From an uncultured Prevotellaceae bacterium (lineage in GTDB: Bacteria > Bacteroidota > Bacteroidia > Bacteroidales > Bacteroidaceae), in NCBI GenBank assembly GCA_902786665.1, contig CADADN010000022.1, forward strand, positions 1 through 49,936: a stretch of DNA of 49,936 nucleotides, read 5' to 3'. The notes beneath the pieces were generated by a model. That model had not been told where the DNA came from, did not search any database, and saw only the letters and a program-made list of their open reading frames with translations. Positions 41,806-49,877 of this stretch are shown piece after piece (position 1 is the stretch's first letter; every line of letters starts with the position of its first letter). Made by a program: the position numbers and the translations under genes.

Positions 41806-44800
41806 TTAGATGCCCAGTCTGACAGTCAGTGTGAACTGCTTTGACAAAGGTGAAGCCACACCTCCGGCGTTGACGAATTCCGGGTCTTGCCCGTTGAGTT
41901 TCTTGTCGGAATAGATGAGGAAGAGGTTGGTGGCGTCGAATTTGAGCGATGCCGACCCAAGCCCGATCTTGTTGATGAGGTTGGGGCTGAAATCATAGGT
42001 GAGGGAGATGTCCTTCATGCGGATGAATCCGCCGTCGGCCACGCGAGCCGTGGAGTAGTTGTATGCATTGTAGGCATATCCGATGTATCTGTCGTTGTAG
42101 TACTGCCTGACGCTGGCGATGGCGGGGATGGTGGTTTTATCCTCATCGCCAGGGATGACCCATCTGTTCTTGAACTCCTTGGGCATGGCGGTCTGGTCGG
42201 AATAACCATAGGAGAAGACCGGGTCAAGACGGAGCTTGTTGCCGAAAGAGTAAGTGATGAAGATGTTGAGCCTCCAGTTCTTCCAGCGCACCATGTTGTT
42301 CAAGCCACCGGTGGTGGTGGGCTCTGCGGAACCCTCGTACTTGAGGAAGTCCAGCTTGTCGTATTCCTGGAAGTTGATGTCGGAAGTGGTGACGTTCCCT
42401 TCCTCGTTCATGATGGTGGGCACGCCTTCGTCGTTGAGTCCCATGAAGGGGATGGAGAAGAGCGAGCGGTGCGGATACCCCACCCTTGTGTATCCTCCAG
42501 GTCTGACGAGGTCGATGACACGTGTCTGCGAGAGGAGGTCGGTGATTTCCGTCTTGGTGTATGAGAAGGTGAAGTCGGTGTTCCACGCGAAGTCTGTGGT
42601 CTTGATGTTCTGTGTGGAGAGTGTTGCTTCCATACCGTGTGACTTCATCTTGGCCACATTGGCGAACTTTCTGATTTCACCACCTGCACCCTGGGTGTTG
42701 AGGTAACCCATGAGGTCGAAGTTGTCGCGTGTGTAGAAGTCGGCTACGAGGTTGATGCGGTTGCCGATGAAACCAAGGTCGATACCAACGTTGAACTCAT
42801 GTTTCTTCTCATAGGTGAGGTCCTTGTTGCCCAATTGGTAAAGGTAGAGTGCGGTTTCCTGCTGGTCGCCCCACGGTCTCCAGAGGGTGGTGGGCAGATA
42901 GATGGCGTTGGCGTTGGATGCCGTGGTCTGCTCTCCGTTGAGTGAGTATGAAAGCCTCAGTGTGGCATGAGAGACAGCGTAGTGTGTTTTCTCCATCCAC
43001 CTCTTGAAGAATTCTTCTTCGTGGGCGTTCCAGGAGGTGGAGACGTTCCATGTGGGCAGCCACCTTGAACTTCTTGCCTTGCCCAGCTGGTTGGAGCCGT
43101 CGTAGCGTCCGGTGAGGTTGAGCACGTAGCGTCCCTTGTAGGAGTAGTTGGCATTGAGCACGTAGGCGAGTCGCCTGTTCCAGAAGCTGTCGAACTGGTC
43201 GGTGACAGTACCTTCCTCGAGCATCTGCTTTTCACGTAGTGCGTTCTTGACGACCCTTCTGCTCATTTCGTAATCAACGCCCATGGTGATGTTCTCCGAT
43301 TGCTCGTAGTCGGCGCGGTTGGCCTCCATGCCGGCGAGGACGTTGAAGATGTGGGTGTCGTTCCACACCTTATTATAATTAGCGGTGAAGCGGAAGTCAA
43401 GCTGCTTCACAGAGTTGCGGTTGAGTGTGAAGATACCTCCCTCGGGCATGACGGAGACGGGGAGTGAGTTGGGGTTGTCCGGGTCTTGGTAGAGGTAGGA
43501 GTTGTTGTACATGATGTTGGGGTTGTCCACACCGGCGCGATAGGCCTCAGCCTGGTTGGAGTGGTTGAGCACATAGTGCTCACGGGTTGAGCGGTTGGCG
43601 CGGTATGAACCGAGAGCCTTGAGTTCAAGTCCGAGGACAGGTTTCCACGAGAGTTCGCCTTGGAACTTGAGGTCCAGCACGTTGACATCGATGTAGTTGT
43701 TCTCCAACTCGTCGAAGATGTTGAATGAGGCGTAGTTCCTGACGTACGTGTCGTCGGGGTCGAGTGTCCTCGACGTGTTCATACAGAAACTGAACGGGTT
43801 GATGTCGAAGTTGCGGTTGACGGCTCCACTCACCACGTCGGTGCTCTGGTTGAGCGTACCTGGCGCCTTCTGGTCACGCACGGACCCTGTGGTGCGCATG
43901 GTGAGCGTGAGGTTCTTGGAGAGGTTGAAGGAGGCGTTCATGTTGGCGGTGTAGCGCTCCACCTTGCTGTCCTTGTACCATCCCGGGTCTTGCATGGCAG
44001 AAAGGGAGGCGTAAAGGCTGGCCCTGTCCGTACCTGTCGAGATGCTGATGGAATGGTTGTGCATGATGTTGTTGTCGAAGAGCAAGTCGAACCAGTCGGT
44101 GTTGCGGAACTCAGCCTGCTGGAGGTACCTGTTCTTGGCGGCCTCGGTGAAGGGGAGTCCGAACTGTCCGTTCTGATACTGGTCCATGAGGGTGTACATC
44201 TTGCCGTAGAGGCCGGAGGAGGAACCGTTGGCGAGAGCAGAGAACTCGAGCCATCCCTTCTTCTCCATCTCACGGTAGATGCCCATCTGCTCCTGTGAGT
44301 TGCTGATGTTGTAGTCGTTGTAAGACGGCTTCATGCGATAGGTGAACTCACCGGTGTAGTTGATGCTGCTGTGTCCGGCACGTCCTTTCTTGGTGGTGAT
44401 GACCACCACGCCGGCCATGGCGCGTGCACCATAGATGGAGGTGGCGCTACCGTCCTTGAGCACCTGGAAGCTCTCGATGTCGTCGGCGTTGAGTCCTGCT
44501 ATGGCGTTGGAGATGAGGGTCTCGGCGTCACCCGACGAGAGGTCGTCGGCGGAGACCTTCACGGCATCCTCCATGATGACACCGTCGACCACCCACAAGG
44601 GTGACGAACTGCCATAGATGGATGTGGCGCCACGCACGCGAATCTTGGGAGCCGTGCCGAAGGTGCCGGAGACGTTTTCCACGGAGACACCCGCCACACG
44701 TCCTTCCAGTGAACGTGTGACGTCGGCCACGCCGTCGAGTCGTGTCTTCTCGGCATCCACCTTGGTAGTTGCTCCGGTGAACAATCGCTTGTCCATCTGT

Positions 44801-45126
44801 TGCATACCGGTGACCACCACCTCGTCAAGCACGTCGGCGTCACCTTGCATGACGACTTTCATGTTCTTACTTCCCTTTACGGTGACCTTCTTCATACCGA
44901 TGTATGTGATCTCCAGAGTGGGTGAGGCTGTGCTGGTGGTGAGCGAGAACTTACCGTCGATGTCGGTCACGGTCGCTACCTTCGTACCTTTCACAGTCAC
45001 AGTGGCTCCAATGACCGGCTCGCCATCGTCTTCAGAAACGACAACGCCCGAAACAGTATTCTGAGCCATCGCCAAACCAGTGAAAATGGTCAGCAGAGCC
45101 AAAATCAAGCTTAGTCTTTTTCTCAT
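41806..45126 (-). CDS. SusC/RagA-family TonB-dependent outer-membrane transporter
   Basis: 1106 residues with a signal peptide (MRKRLSLILALLTIFTGLAMA). Residues about 23-105 form the carboxypeptidase-D-like N-terminal extension (NTVSGVVVSEDDGEPVIGAT). The TonB box region DEVVVTGM and the plug follow, with SLEGRVAGVSV and the SusC signature GSATSIYGARAMAGVVVITT. The rest is a 22-strand barrel ending FTLTVRLGI with the terminal aromatic/hydrophobic pattern. No N-terminal anti-sigma STN domain is present, so transcription is probably not controlled by an associated ECF sigma factor. It imports an oligosaccharide or peptide with its SusD partner. Confidence 0.96.
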   Translation of the reverse strand: MRKRLSLILALLTIFTGLAMAQNTVSGVVVSEDDGEPVIGATVTVKGTKVATVTDIDGKFSLTTSTASPTLEITYIGMKKVTVKGSKNMKVVMQGDADVLDEVVVTGMQQMDKRLFTGATTKVDAEKTRLDGVADVTRSLEGRVAGVSVENVSGTFGTAPKIRVRGATSIYGSSSPLWVVDGVIMEDAVKVSADDLSSGDAETLISNAIAGLNADDIESFQVLKDGSATSIYGARAMAGVVVITTKKGRAGHSSINYTGEFTYRMKPSYNDYNISNSQEQMGIYREMEKKGWLEFSALANGSSSGLYGKMYTLMDQYQNGQFGLPFTEAAKNRYLQQAEFRNTDWFDLLFDNNIMHNHSISISTGTDRASLYASLSAMQDPGWYKDSKVERYTANMNASFNLSKNLTLTMRTTGSVRDQKAPGTLNQSTDVVSGAVNRNFDINPFSFCMNTSRTLDPDDTYVRNYASFNIFDELENNYIDVNVLDLKFQGELSWKPVLGLELKALGSYRANRSTREHYVLNHSNQAEAYRAGVDNPNIMYNNSYLYQDPDNPNSLPVSVMPEGGIFTLNRNSVKQLDFRFTANYNKVWNDTHIFNVLAGMEANRADYEQSENITMGVDYEMSRRVVKNALREKQMLEEGTVTDQFDSFWNRRLAYVLNANYSYKGRYVLNLTGRYDGSNQLGKARSSRWLPTWNVSTSWNAHEEEFFKRWMEKTHYAVSHATLRLSYSLNGEQTTASNANAIYLPTTLWRPWGDQQETALYLYQLGNKDLTYEKKHEFNVGIDLGFIGNRINLVADFYTRDNFDLMGYLNTQGAGGEIRKFANVAKMKSHGMEATLSTQNIKTTDFAWNTDFTFSYTKTEITDLLSQTRVIDLVRPGGYTRVGYPHRSLFSIPFMGLNDEGVPTIMNEEGNVTTSDINFQEYDKLDFLKYEGSAEPTTTGGLNNMVRWKNWRLNIFITYSFGNKLRLDPVFSYGYSDQTAMPKEFKNRWVIPGDEDKTTIPAIASVRQYYNDRYIGYAYNAYNYSTARVADGGFIRMKDISLTYDFSPNLINKIGLGSASLKFDATNLFLIYSDKKLNGQDPEFVNAGGVASPLSKQFTLTVRLGI

Positions 45127-45178
45127 AAGAATGTATAGTTTTGATTTTCCTAATCACTTTAGAAACGATTGCAGTTTG

Positions 45179-45210
45179 CAAAATTAAACATTTTACCTAC
45201 AAAACACAAA
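45179..45210 (-). promoter_or_regulatory. Promoter of the SusC/SusD operon
   Basis: On the minus strand TTTG (45210-45207), 20 bases, TAATTTTG (45186-45179) matches the consensus exactly and predicts a leader of about 50 bases before the susC ATG. Confidence 0.8.
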
Positions 45211-45304
45211 AAAAATGATAAAAAAGTGAATTTTCTTTTATTTCAGTGTGCAATCTGCATGCAAAATGTAATAAACGGATTGTTGAATGCATGAAAATCA
45301 TCGT

Positions 45305-45376
45305 AAAGAGGGTGTGCCTGACTATCATTCAGACACACCCTCTTTCTTGCCCCATGCCTTATATGACTTATAAGGC
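45305..45376 (-). terminator. Hairpin cluster downstream of the coiled-coil lipoprotein gene
   Basis: A 17-bp stem with one mismatch (45305-45321 with 45329-45345; CACACCCTCTTT arm) and a perfect 8-bp hairpin GCCTTATA/TATAAGGC (45356-45376) follow the stop codon of 45413-46291. The larger hairpin closes with TTT, but no long T-run follows, so it is a probable rather than certain terminator insulating the susC promoter. Confidence 0.6.
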
Positions 45377-45412
45377 TTGATGGTCTTACAAGACTACGAT
45401 CAGTGGCTCTCG

Positions 45413-46291
45413 TTATTTGACCAATACCACAAGGTATTTGCTGGTGCTCCAGAAAAGGTCGGGGTTGGTGATGCGCAGGACATATTCCTTCTTCGCATCC
45501 TTCTCCAGTTGGTATGAAGCCTGCGGATGAGATGTCAGGAACTTCGCACTCTTGGAGAAGAGTTTGATTTCCTTCTGATAGCGGTAGTCGATTTTGGTGA
45601 AGTAGTTCTTGTTGTATGTCTTCTCGAGCACCTCGCCTTTTTTCGTGATGATGCCTTGCTCCCTCAACTCGCTCTTCGTGCCATAGACATAATAGGCGAT
45701 ATGCATTTGCTTGTCTTGCTCGTTGATGGTCTGCTGTTTCTGAGCGGTCTCGGTTTTCAAGTCTTCAACATCCTTGTTGAGCGTGGTGATGGTGTTGTCC
45801 AATTCTGTGATTTTCACATCCTTGGCATTCAGTTGGGCACGCAGTTCCTCCAGTTGCTGGTTTTTAGCTTCCATCTGCGTATTCAAAGCAGCGATGGTGG
45901 ACTCCATGGTCTTCCTGATTTCCTCTCCCTTCTGGTTGCTCAGGCTGCTCTCATTGAGTTGGGCTCGCAGTTTCTCAATCAACAGCTTGTTCTCCTTCAT
46001 CTGTTTCTGTATGAACTGCATGTCGGCCTTGATGCGTGCCACCTTGTCGACTCCCTCTCCATCCTTGGCGAGGGTGATGCGCTTCTCCGCCTCGTTGATT
46101 TGACGGAATCCTTCCTGTATCTCATTGAAAACCGACATCAAGTCATTGATTTCCTTTTCCCTCTGGTCGATGATGGCCTGGAGGGAGTCGTTGCCATCCA
46201 CCACCACAGTCTGCACCACCGGTGCCTTCGGTTCTTCCTTGCACCCGATGAATGCAAGCATGCAAACGGCGTAAAACAATAGTTTTTTCAT
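45413..46291 (-). CDS. Coiled-coil lipoprotein, possibly Cbp1-like
   Basis: 292 residues from the ATG at 46291; the frame extends upstream but those residues are not signal-like. The lipobox is AFIGC (Cys17). Residues about 40-205 are a long coiled coil (heptads with LRAQLN repeated, TITTLNKDVEDLKTET). The C-terminal 80 residues (YYVYGTKSELREQGIITKKG; FLTSHPQASYQLEKDA; FWSTSKYLVVLV) resemble Bacteroides proteins annotated as Cbp1-type collagen-binding adhesins, a label I hold loosely. Expected in the periplasm or outer membrane. It is transcribed between rsmI and the SusC operon, with hairpins on its 3' side. Confidence 0.75.
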   Translation of the reverse strand: MKKLLFYAVCMLAFIGCKEEPKAPVVQTVVVDGNDSLQAIIDQREKEINDLMSVFNEIQEGFRQINEAEKRITLAKDGEGVDKVARIKADMQFIQKQMKENKLLIEKLRAQLNESSLSNQKGEEIRKTMESTIAALNTQMEAKNQQLEELRAQLNAKDVKITELDNTITTLNKDVEDLKTETAQKQQTINEQDKQMHIAYYVYGTKSELREQGIITKKGEVLEKTYNKNYFTKIDYRYQKEIKLFSKSAKFLTSHPQASYQLEKDAKKEYVLRITNPDLFWSTSKYLVVLVK

Positions 46292-46400
46292 TTCATTATG
46301 CCTGTTTAAAGATGATTTTTGCTTTCTAAATAATATAAGAATTGGCAAGCATGGAGCACGTGCCGACTTCATTTCAAAGTAGAGGCTCCCGCAAGTCCCA

Positions 46401-46426
46401 TGAGCCCCATGGGGCATGCTAGCTCA
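46401..46426. other. Palindrome between rsmI and the coiled-coil lipoprotein gene
   Basis: GCCCCATGGGGC (46404-46415) is a perfect 12-base palindrome framed by TGAGC (46401-46405) and GCTCA (46422-46426). It is followed towards rsmI by one TTTTCAATCTTTTT stretch that contains the rsmI stop codon and looks like a single heptamer of the TTCAATC family. It may act as a weak terminator of rsmI. Confidence 0.45.
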
Positions 46427-46429
46427 TTT

Positions 46430-47104
46430 TCAATCTTTTTTCCCTCCGACTACGATGACTATCTCACCTCTCGGAGCGGTGGTGGTGAAATGCTGCACCA
46501 ATTCATCCAACGTTCCTCGCACACACTCCTCATGGATTTTGGAGATTTCCCTCGCCACGGAAGCTGGTCTCTCGCCTCCCATCACGTCGGCAAGTTGCTG
46601 AAGTGTCTTGAGCAAGCGATAAGGCGACTCATAAATGACGATGGTGCGCTCTTCGTTGGCAAGAGAAGCGAGGCGAGTCTGCCGCCCTTTCTTTTGTGGC
46701 AGGAAGCCCTCGAAACAGAATCGGTCGTCGGGCAACCCGGAGGCTACCAAAGCCGGCACGAAAGCCGTTGCTCCCGGCAGGCATTGCACATTCTCTCCCG
46801 CAGCCACCGCCTCCCTGACGAGGAAGAATCCCGGGTCGCTGATGCCCGGTGTCCCGGCATCGCTGACGAGAGCTATGGTTTGTCCTGCCTTTAGACGTTC
46901 GATGATGGATGCCGTAGTGCCATGCTCATTGAACTTGTGATGTGAGAGCAGGCGTCCTTGTATGTCGTAATGCTTCAACAGGACACCTGTGGTACGCGTG
47001 TCCTCCGCCAGGATGATGTCAGCCTCCCTGAGCACGCGCAGTGCTCTCAGGGTGATATCCTCCATATTTCCGACCGGTGTCGGCACGATATACAACATGC
47101 CCAT
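46430..47104 (-). CDS. rsmI: 16S rRNA (cytidine1402-2'-O)-methyltransferase
   Basis: 224 residues from the ATG at 47104 (MGMLYIVPTPVGNMEDIT); the open frame starts further up, but a promoter box lies between, so the upstream residues are not used. RsmI methylates the 2'-OH of C1402 in the decoding centre of 16S rRNA with S-adenosylmethionine. Family motifs are intact: AEDTRTTGVLLKHY, SDAGTPGISDPGF, PGATAFVPALVASGLP and FEGFLPQKKGRQ. It is divergent from tdk with 125 bases between the starts. Confidence 0.95.
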   Translation of the reverse strand: MGMLYIVPTPVGNMEDITLRALRVLREADIILAEDTRTTGVLLKHYDIQGRLLSHHKFNEHGTTASIIERLKAGQTIALVSDAGTPGISDPGFFLVREAVAAGENVQCLPGATAFVPALVASGLPDDRFCFEGFLPQKKGRQTRLASLANEERTIVIYESPYRLLKTLQQLADVMGGERPASVAREISKIHEECVRGTLDELVQHFTTTAPRGEIVIVVGGKKD

Positions 47105-47113
47105 AATTGGTGG

Positions 47114-47144
47114 CAAAATTACATCAAATAAAAGAATCGACAAA
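47114..47144 (-). promoter_or_regulatory. Promoter of rsmI, nearly leaderless
   Basis: On the minus strand TTTG (47144-47141), 19 bases, TAATTTTG (47121-47114). By the usual geometry transcription would start about 6 bases before the ATG at 47104. Confidence 0.75.
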
Positions 47145-47213
47145 ATTATTGGCACTTTTTTTCATTTTAGTAACATTTGGGTTGAAAGTGTTGGTGGTTT
47201 CGTATAATCTTAG

Positions 47214-47221
47214 TAATTTTG
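47214..47221 (+). promoter_or_regulatory. -7 box (TAATTTTG) for tdk, nearly leaderless
   Basis: TAATTTTGC ends eight bases before the ATG at 47230. The expected start of transcription is about 5 bases from the start codon. A TTGG (47191-47194) lies near the -33 position, 19 bases away. Confidence 0.6.
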
Positions 47222-47229
47222 CAAGCATA

Positions 47230-47817
47230 ATGAGTGACAATTTATCAGGGGAGCTACACCGTCCCGGAAGAATAGAAGTGGTGTGCGGTTCGATGTTCTC
47301 GGGTAAGACCGAAGAACTCATCCGTCGTGTGAAGCGTGCGGTGTTCGCCCGCCAGCGTGTTGAGATTTTCAAGCCCTCCATAGACACCAGGTATTCTGAT
47401 GAGGAAGTGGTGAGCCACGACCGCAACTCCATCCGCAGCACGATGGTGGACACATCGGCCTCCATACTGCTATTGGCGTCGGATATCGATGTCGTGGGCA
47501 TCGACGAGGCACAGTTTCTCGACGACGGCCTGCCTGCGGTGTGCAACGAACTGGCCAACCGTGGCATCAGAGTGATTGTGGCGGGTTTGGACATGGACTT
47601 CAAAGGCGTGCCTTTCGGTCCCATGCCGGCCTTATGCGCCATTGCCGACGATGTGACCAAGGTCCACGCCATCTGCATGCGGTGCGGCTCGCTTGCCTAT
47701 GTCAGCCATCGCCTGGTGAACGAGGAGAAACGAGTCCTGCTGGGTGAGAAGGCTCAATACGAGCCGCTCTGCAGGGAGTGTTATCTCAAAGCTATTGAAG
47801 AGTCCGACCAGCCTTAG
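47230..47817 (+). CDS. tdk: Thymidine kinase
   Basis: 195 residues, starting [20 protein letters not shown]. It phosphorylates thymidine to dTMP in the salvage pathway. The P-loop [14 protein letters not shown], the DEAQF Walker B motif (VVGIDEAQF), [12 protein letters not shown] and the zinc-binding Cys pairs CMRCG and CREC are complete. The open frame continues 41 codons upstream to 47107, but the promoter box falls inside that stretch. It is followed by a permease gene after 45 bases. Confidence 0.95.
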   Translation: MSDNLSGELHRPGRIEVVCGSMFSGKTEELIRRVKRAVFARQRVEIFKPSIDTRYSDEEVVSHDRNSIRSTMVDTSASILLLASDIDVVGIDEAQFLDDGLPAVCNELANRGIRVIVAGLDMDFKGVPFGPMPALCAIADDVTKVHAICMRCGSLAYVSHRLVNEEKRVLLGEKAQYEPLCRECYLKAIEESDQP

Positions 47818-47862
47818 CCGGCATATCCGTCACCATTTCCATCATCCACATCCATCATCATC

Positions 47863-49041
47863 ATGCTAGAGGGAAAAATCACATTCGACCGCATGGCCCG
47901 CTGGGTCATCATCACCGTGATAGTATTGGGAATCATCCTGCTCATCAAGCGACTGAGCAGCGTCTTGCTGCCATTCTTCATTGGTTGGTTCCTCGCCTAC
48001 CTGCTCTACCCCGTGGTGAAATTCGTGCAATACAAGATGCACGTACCCACACGCATACTATCCATCCTGGTGGCTTTCATTTTCGTGGCGCTCATCGTCG
48101 CACTGGTGTTCTATTTCATCATTCCCCCGATGATAGAGCAGTTTGAACGCCTTGGCCCGTTGGTAATCAAGTACCTCAACCAGCAATCGCCATCGGGAGA
48201 CTTCTCCGCAATGATACAAGAATGGCTGAACGAGCACCGCGAGCGTGTGTTGGAGTTTCTCAGCAGCCGAGACTTCATAGAGACGGCGAAGACCACCGTG
48301 CCACAACTGTTTTCCGTAGTAGGCCGGACGGCAAGCATCGCCATCAGCGTCTTCGCTTCTTTCATCACCTTATTATATACGTTCTTCATACTGCTCGACT
48401 ACGAATACCTTTCCACCAACTGGGTCAAAATATTCCCCAAGAAGACCAGACCTTTCTGGCTGGATTTGATGAAGGACGTGGAAAACGCGCTCAACAACTA
48501 CATCCGCGGCCAGGGACAAGTGGCTTTCTGGATGGGAGTGATGTTCGCCTGCTGGTTCTGGATCATAGGCCTTCCCATGCCCATCGGCATGGGCATCCTC
48601 ATCGGCATCATGGACATGGTGCCATACCTGCACACCTTCGCCATCATCCCCACGGCATTCCTCGCCTTGCTGAAAGCAGCAGACACCGGGCAGAACTTCT
48701 GGGTGATTTTCGGCCTGGCAATGCTGGGGTTCGTCATCGTTCAAGTCATCACCGACATGTTCACTACGCCGAAGATCATGGGGTCTGCCATGGGTCTCAA
48801 CCCTGCCGTCCTGCTACTGTCGCTCTCCGTCTGGGGTTCCTTGCTCGGGTTCATCGGGCTCATCATCGCATTGCCGCTAACCACCATCATCATAGCCTAT
48901 TACAAGAGGTATGTCACTTTCGAAGGCGAGATGGAGGAGATGTATTCCCAGGCACCGCCCCCTTCGCCACCAGCGGCACTATGCGCTCTTCCCAAGAATG
49001 AAGACAAGAAAAAAGAGGAAAAAGAGGATAATGACACTTGA
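47863..49041 (+). CDS. AI-2E/PerM-family permease
   Basis: 392 residues with about eight membrane segments. The order is typical: two N-terminal segments (WVIITVIVLGIILLI; LPFFIGWFLAYLLYPV), a third near 65-88, a soluble stretch (about 89-150), then segments from about 155 with GVMFACWFWIIGLPMPIGMG, 20 residues carrying the family's Gly/Pro pattern, and ALPLTTIIIAYYKRY. Members export small molecules or ions (YdgG/TqsA, PerM); the substrate is not predictable. A charged Pro-rich C-terminal tail (ending KKKEEKEDNDT) is cytosolic. Confidence 0.88.
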   Translation: MLEGKITFDRMARWVIITVIVLGIILLIKRLSSVLLPFFIGWFLAYLLYPVVKFVQYKMHVPTRILSILVAFIFVALIVALVFYFIIPPMIEQFERLGPLVIKYLNQQSPSGDFSAMIQEWLNEHRERVLEFLSSRDFIETAKTTVPQLFSVVGRTASIAISVFASFITLLYTFFILLDYEYLSTNWVKIFPKKTRPFWLDLMKDVENALNNYIRGQGQVAFWMGVMFACWFWIIGLPMPIGMGILIGIMDMVPYLHTFAIIPTAFLALLKAADTGQNFWVIFGLAMLGFVIVQVITDMFTTPKIMGSAMGLNPAVLLLSLSVWGSLLGFIGLIIALPLTTIIIAYYKRYVTFEGEMEEMYSQAPPPSPPAALCALPKNEDKKKEEKEDNDT

Positions 49042-49064
49042 AAAAACAAAAAAAACATAAAAAG

Positions 49065-49096
49065 TTTGGCTGTTTCACAAAAAAGCCATACCTTTG
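49065..49096 (+). promoter_or_regulatory. Promoter of tRNA-Lys
   Basis: TTTG (49065-49068), 20 bases, TACCTTTG (49089-49096) is a textbook Bacteroidetes promoter, about 30 bases before the tRNA. Confidence 0.85.
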
Positions 49097-49126
49097 CATT
49101 CGCTTTTGAAAACAAGGCATATCGGA

Positions 49127-49202
49127 GACTCGTTAGCTCAGTTGGTAGAGCACAACACTTTTAATGTTGGGGTCTTGGGTTCGAGCCCCAAACGAGTCAC
49201 CA
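49127..49202 (+). tRNA. tRNA-Lys (anticodon TTT)
   Basis: The acceptor arms GACTCGT (49127-49133) and ACGAGTC (49192-49198) pair perfectly. The D-arm GCTCAGTTGGTAGAGC, the anticodon loop CTTTTAA with anticodon TTT, a five-base-pair anticodon stem (CAACA/TGTTG) and the T-arm TTGGGTTCGAGCCCCAA complete the cloverleaf. The discriminator A and the CCA end (49200-49202) are encoded. Confidence 0.98.
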
Positions 49203-49520
49203 CACATAATAGCCAACCTGTTGATTTTTAACAAGGTTGGCTATTTTTTATATCTCAAAACAAGTCCATTTGGGTCACAATAGCATCATTTCACTACTTT
49301 TTCAGCCATTTTCGCCCCAACGAGGTCATGATGAGAGCAAAATCAAAGCCAAGCAAAATGCCTTATTCATCGTATCTTGTTGTTTTACAAAAGGATGAGG
49401 GGCATGCATGGATATCCTTTATCCAAAACGCCGGTTGAATTTTCCTTGTCTTCTTGAAAAAAAAACATTCTTGTTGCTTGTTTTTAATCTTTTTCCGTAT
49501 CTTAGCGCAAGAAAAAAGTC
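49203..49520 (+). other. 318-base intergenic region after tRNA-Lys
   Basis: After the terminator the sequence is AT-rich and holds no credible gene. TATCTTAG (49498-49505), with TTGC 20 bases before it, could be the promoter of the four-helix-bundle gene whose ATG is at 49521. I see nothing else. Confidence 0.5.
49208..49250 (+). terminator. Terminator of tRNA-Lys
   Basis: AATAGCCAACCTGTT (49208-49222) pairs with AACAAGGTTGGCTATT (49230-49245) apart from one bulged base, and TTTTTT follows. Only six bases separate it from the tRNA. Confidence 0.9.
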
Positions 49521-49877
49521 ATGAAGAAAAATGAAAGAGGACAAGGTTTTTTTGCGCCAAGACAACAACTACCGTACGTTGAAGCTTTCCAAAAAGCGGA
49601 GTGCATTTATGACGTGACGTTCTATTTCGCCCACAAATTTCTGAAAACGGGTGACCGTACCATAGACCAGATGATACAGGCGGCTCGCTCAGGTAAGCAG
49701 AATTTGGCAGAGGGGAACAATGACGGTATAACATCTCGTGAAATGGAGCTGAAACTTACCAATGTCAATCGTGCATCACTCCACGAACTGATGTTAGATT
49801 ATCCTAAAATCCGCAACTTTGCATTTTGGCTGCCGATTTGCCGTCAAAAGTTATTTTTGGCCTCTCTTGTGCTATGA
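49521..49877 (+). CDS. Four-helix-bundle protein (S23/IVS-type), 3' end truncated
   Basis: 118 residues. Residues about 20-92 match the four-helix-bundle family (VEAFQKAECIYDVTFYFAHKF; GDRTIDQMIQAARSGKQNLAEG; EMELKLTNVNRASLHEL). In relatives the third and fourth helices continue with LLxDYxDYLRxxxLxxW; here the residues after LMLDYP (KIRNFAFWLPICRQKLFLASLVL) do not fit and the frame stops. The protein therefore seems truncated by a deletion or junction near 49800. Members in Bacteroidetes are of unknown function and some derive from 23S rRNA intervening sequences. No neighbour shares its context. Confidence 0.7.
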   Translation: MKKNERGQGFFAPRQQLPYVEAFQKAECIYDVTFYFAHKFLKTGDRTIDQMIQAARSGKQNLAEGNNDGITSREMELKLTNVNRASLHELMLDYPKIRNFAFWLPICRQKLFLASLVL

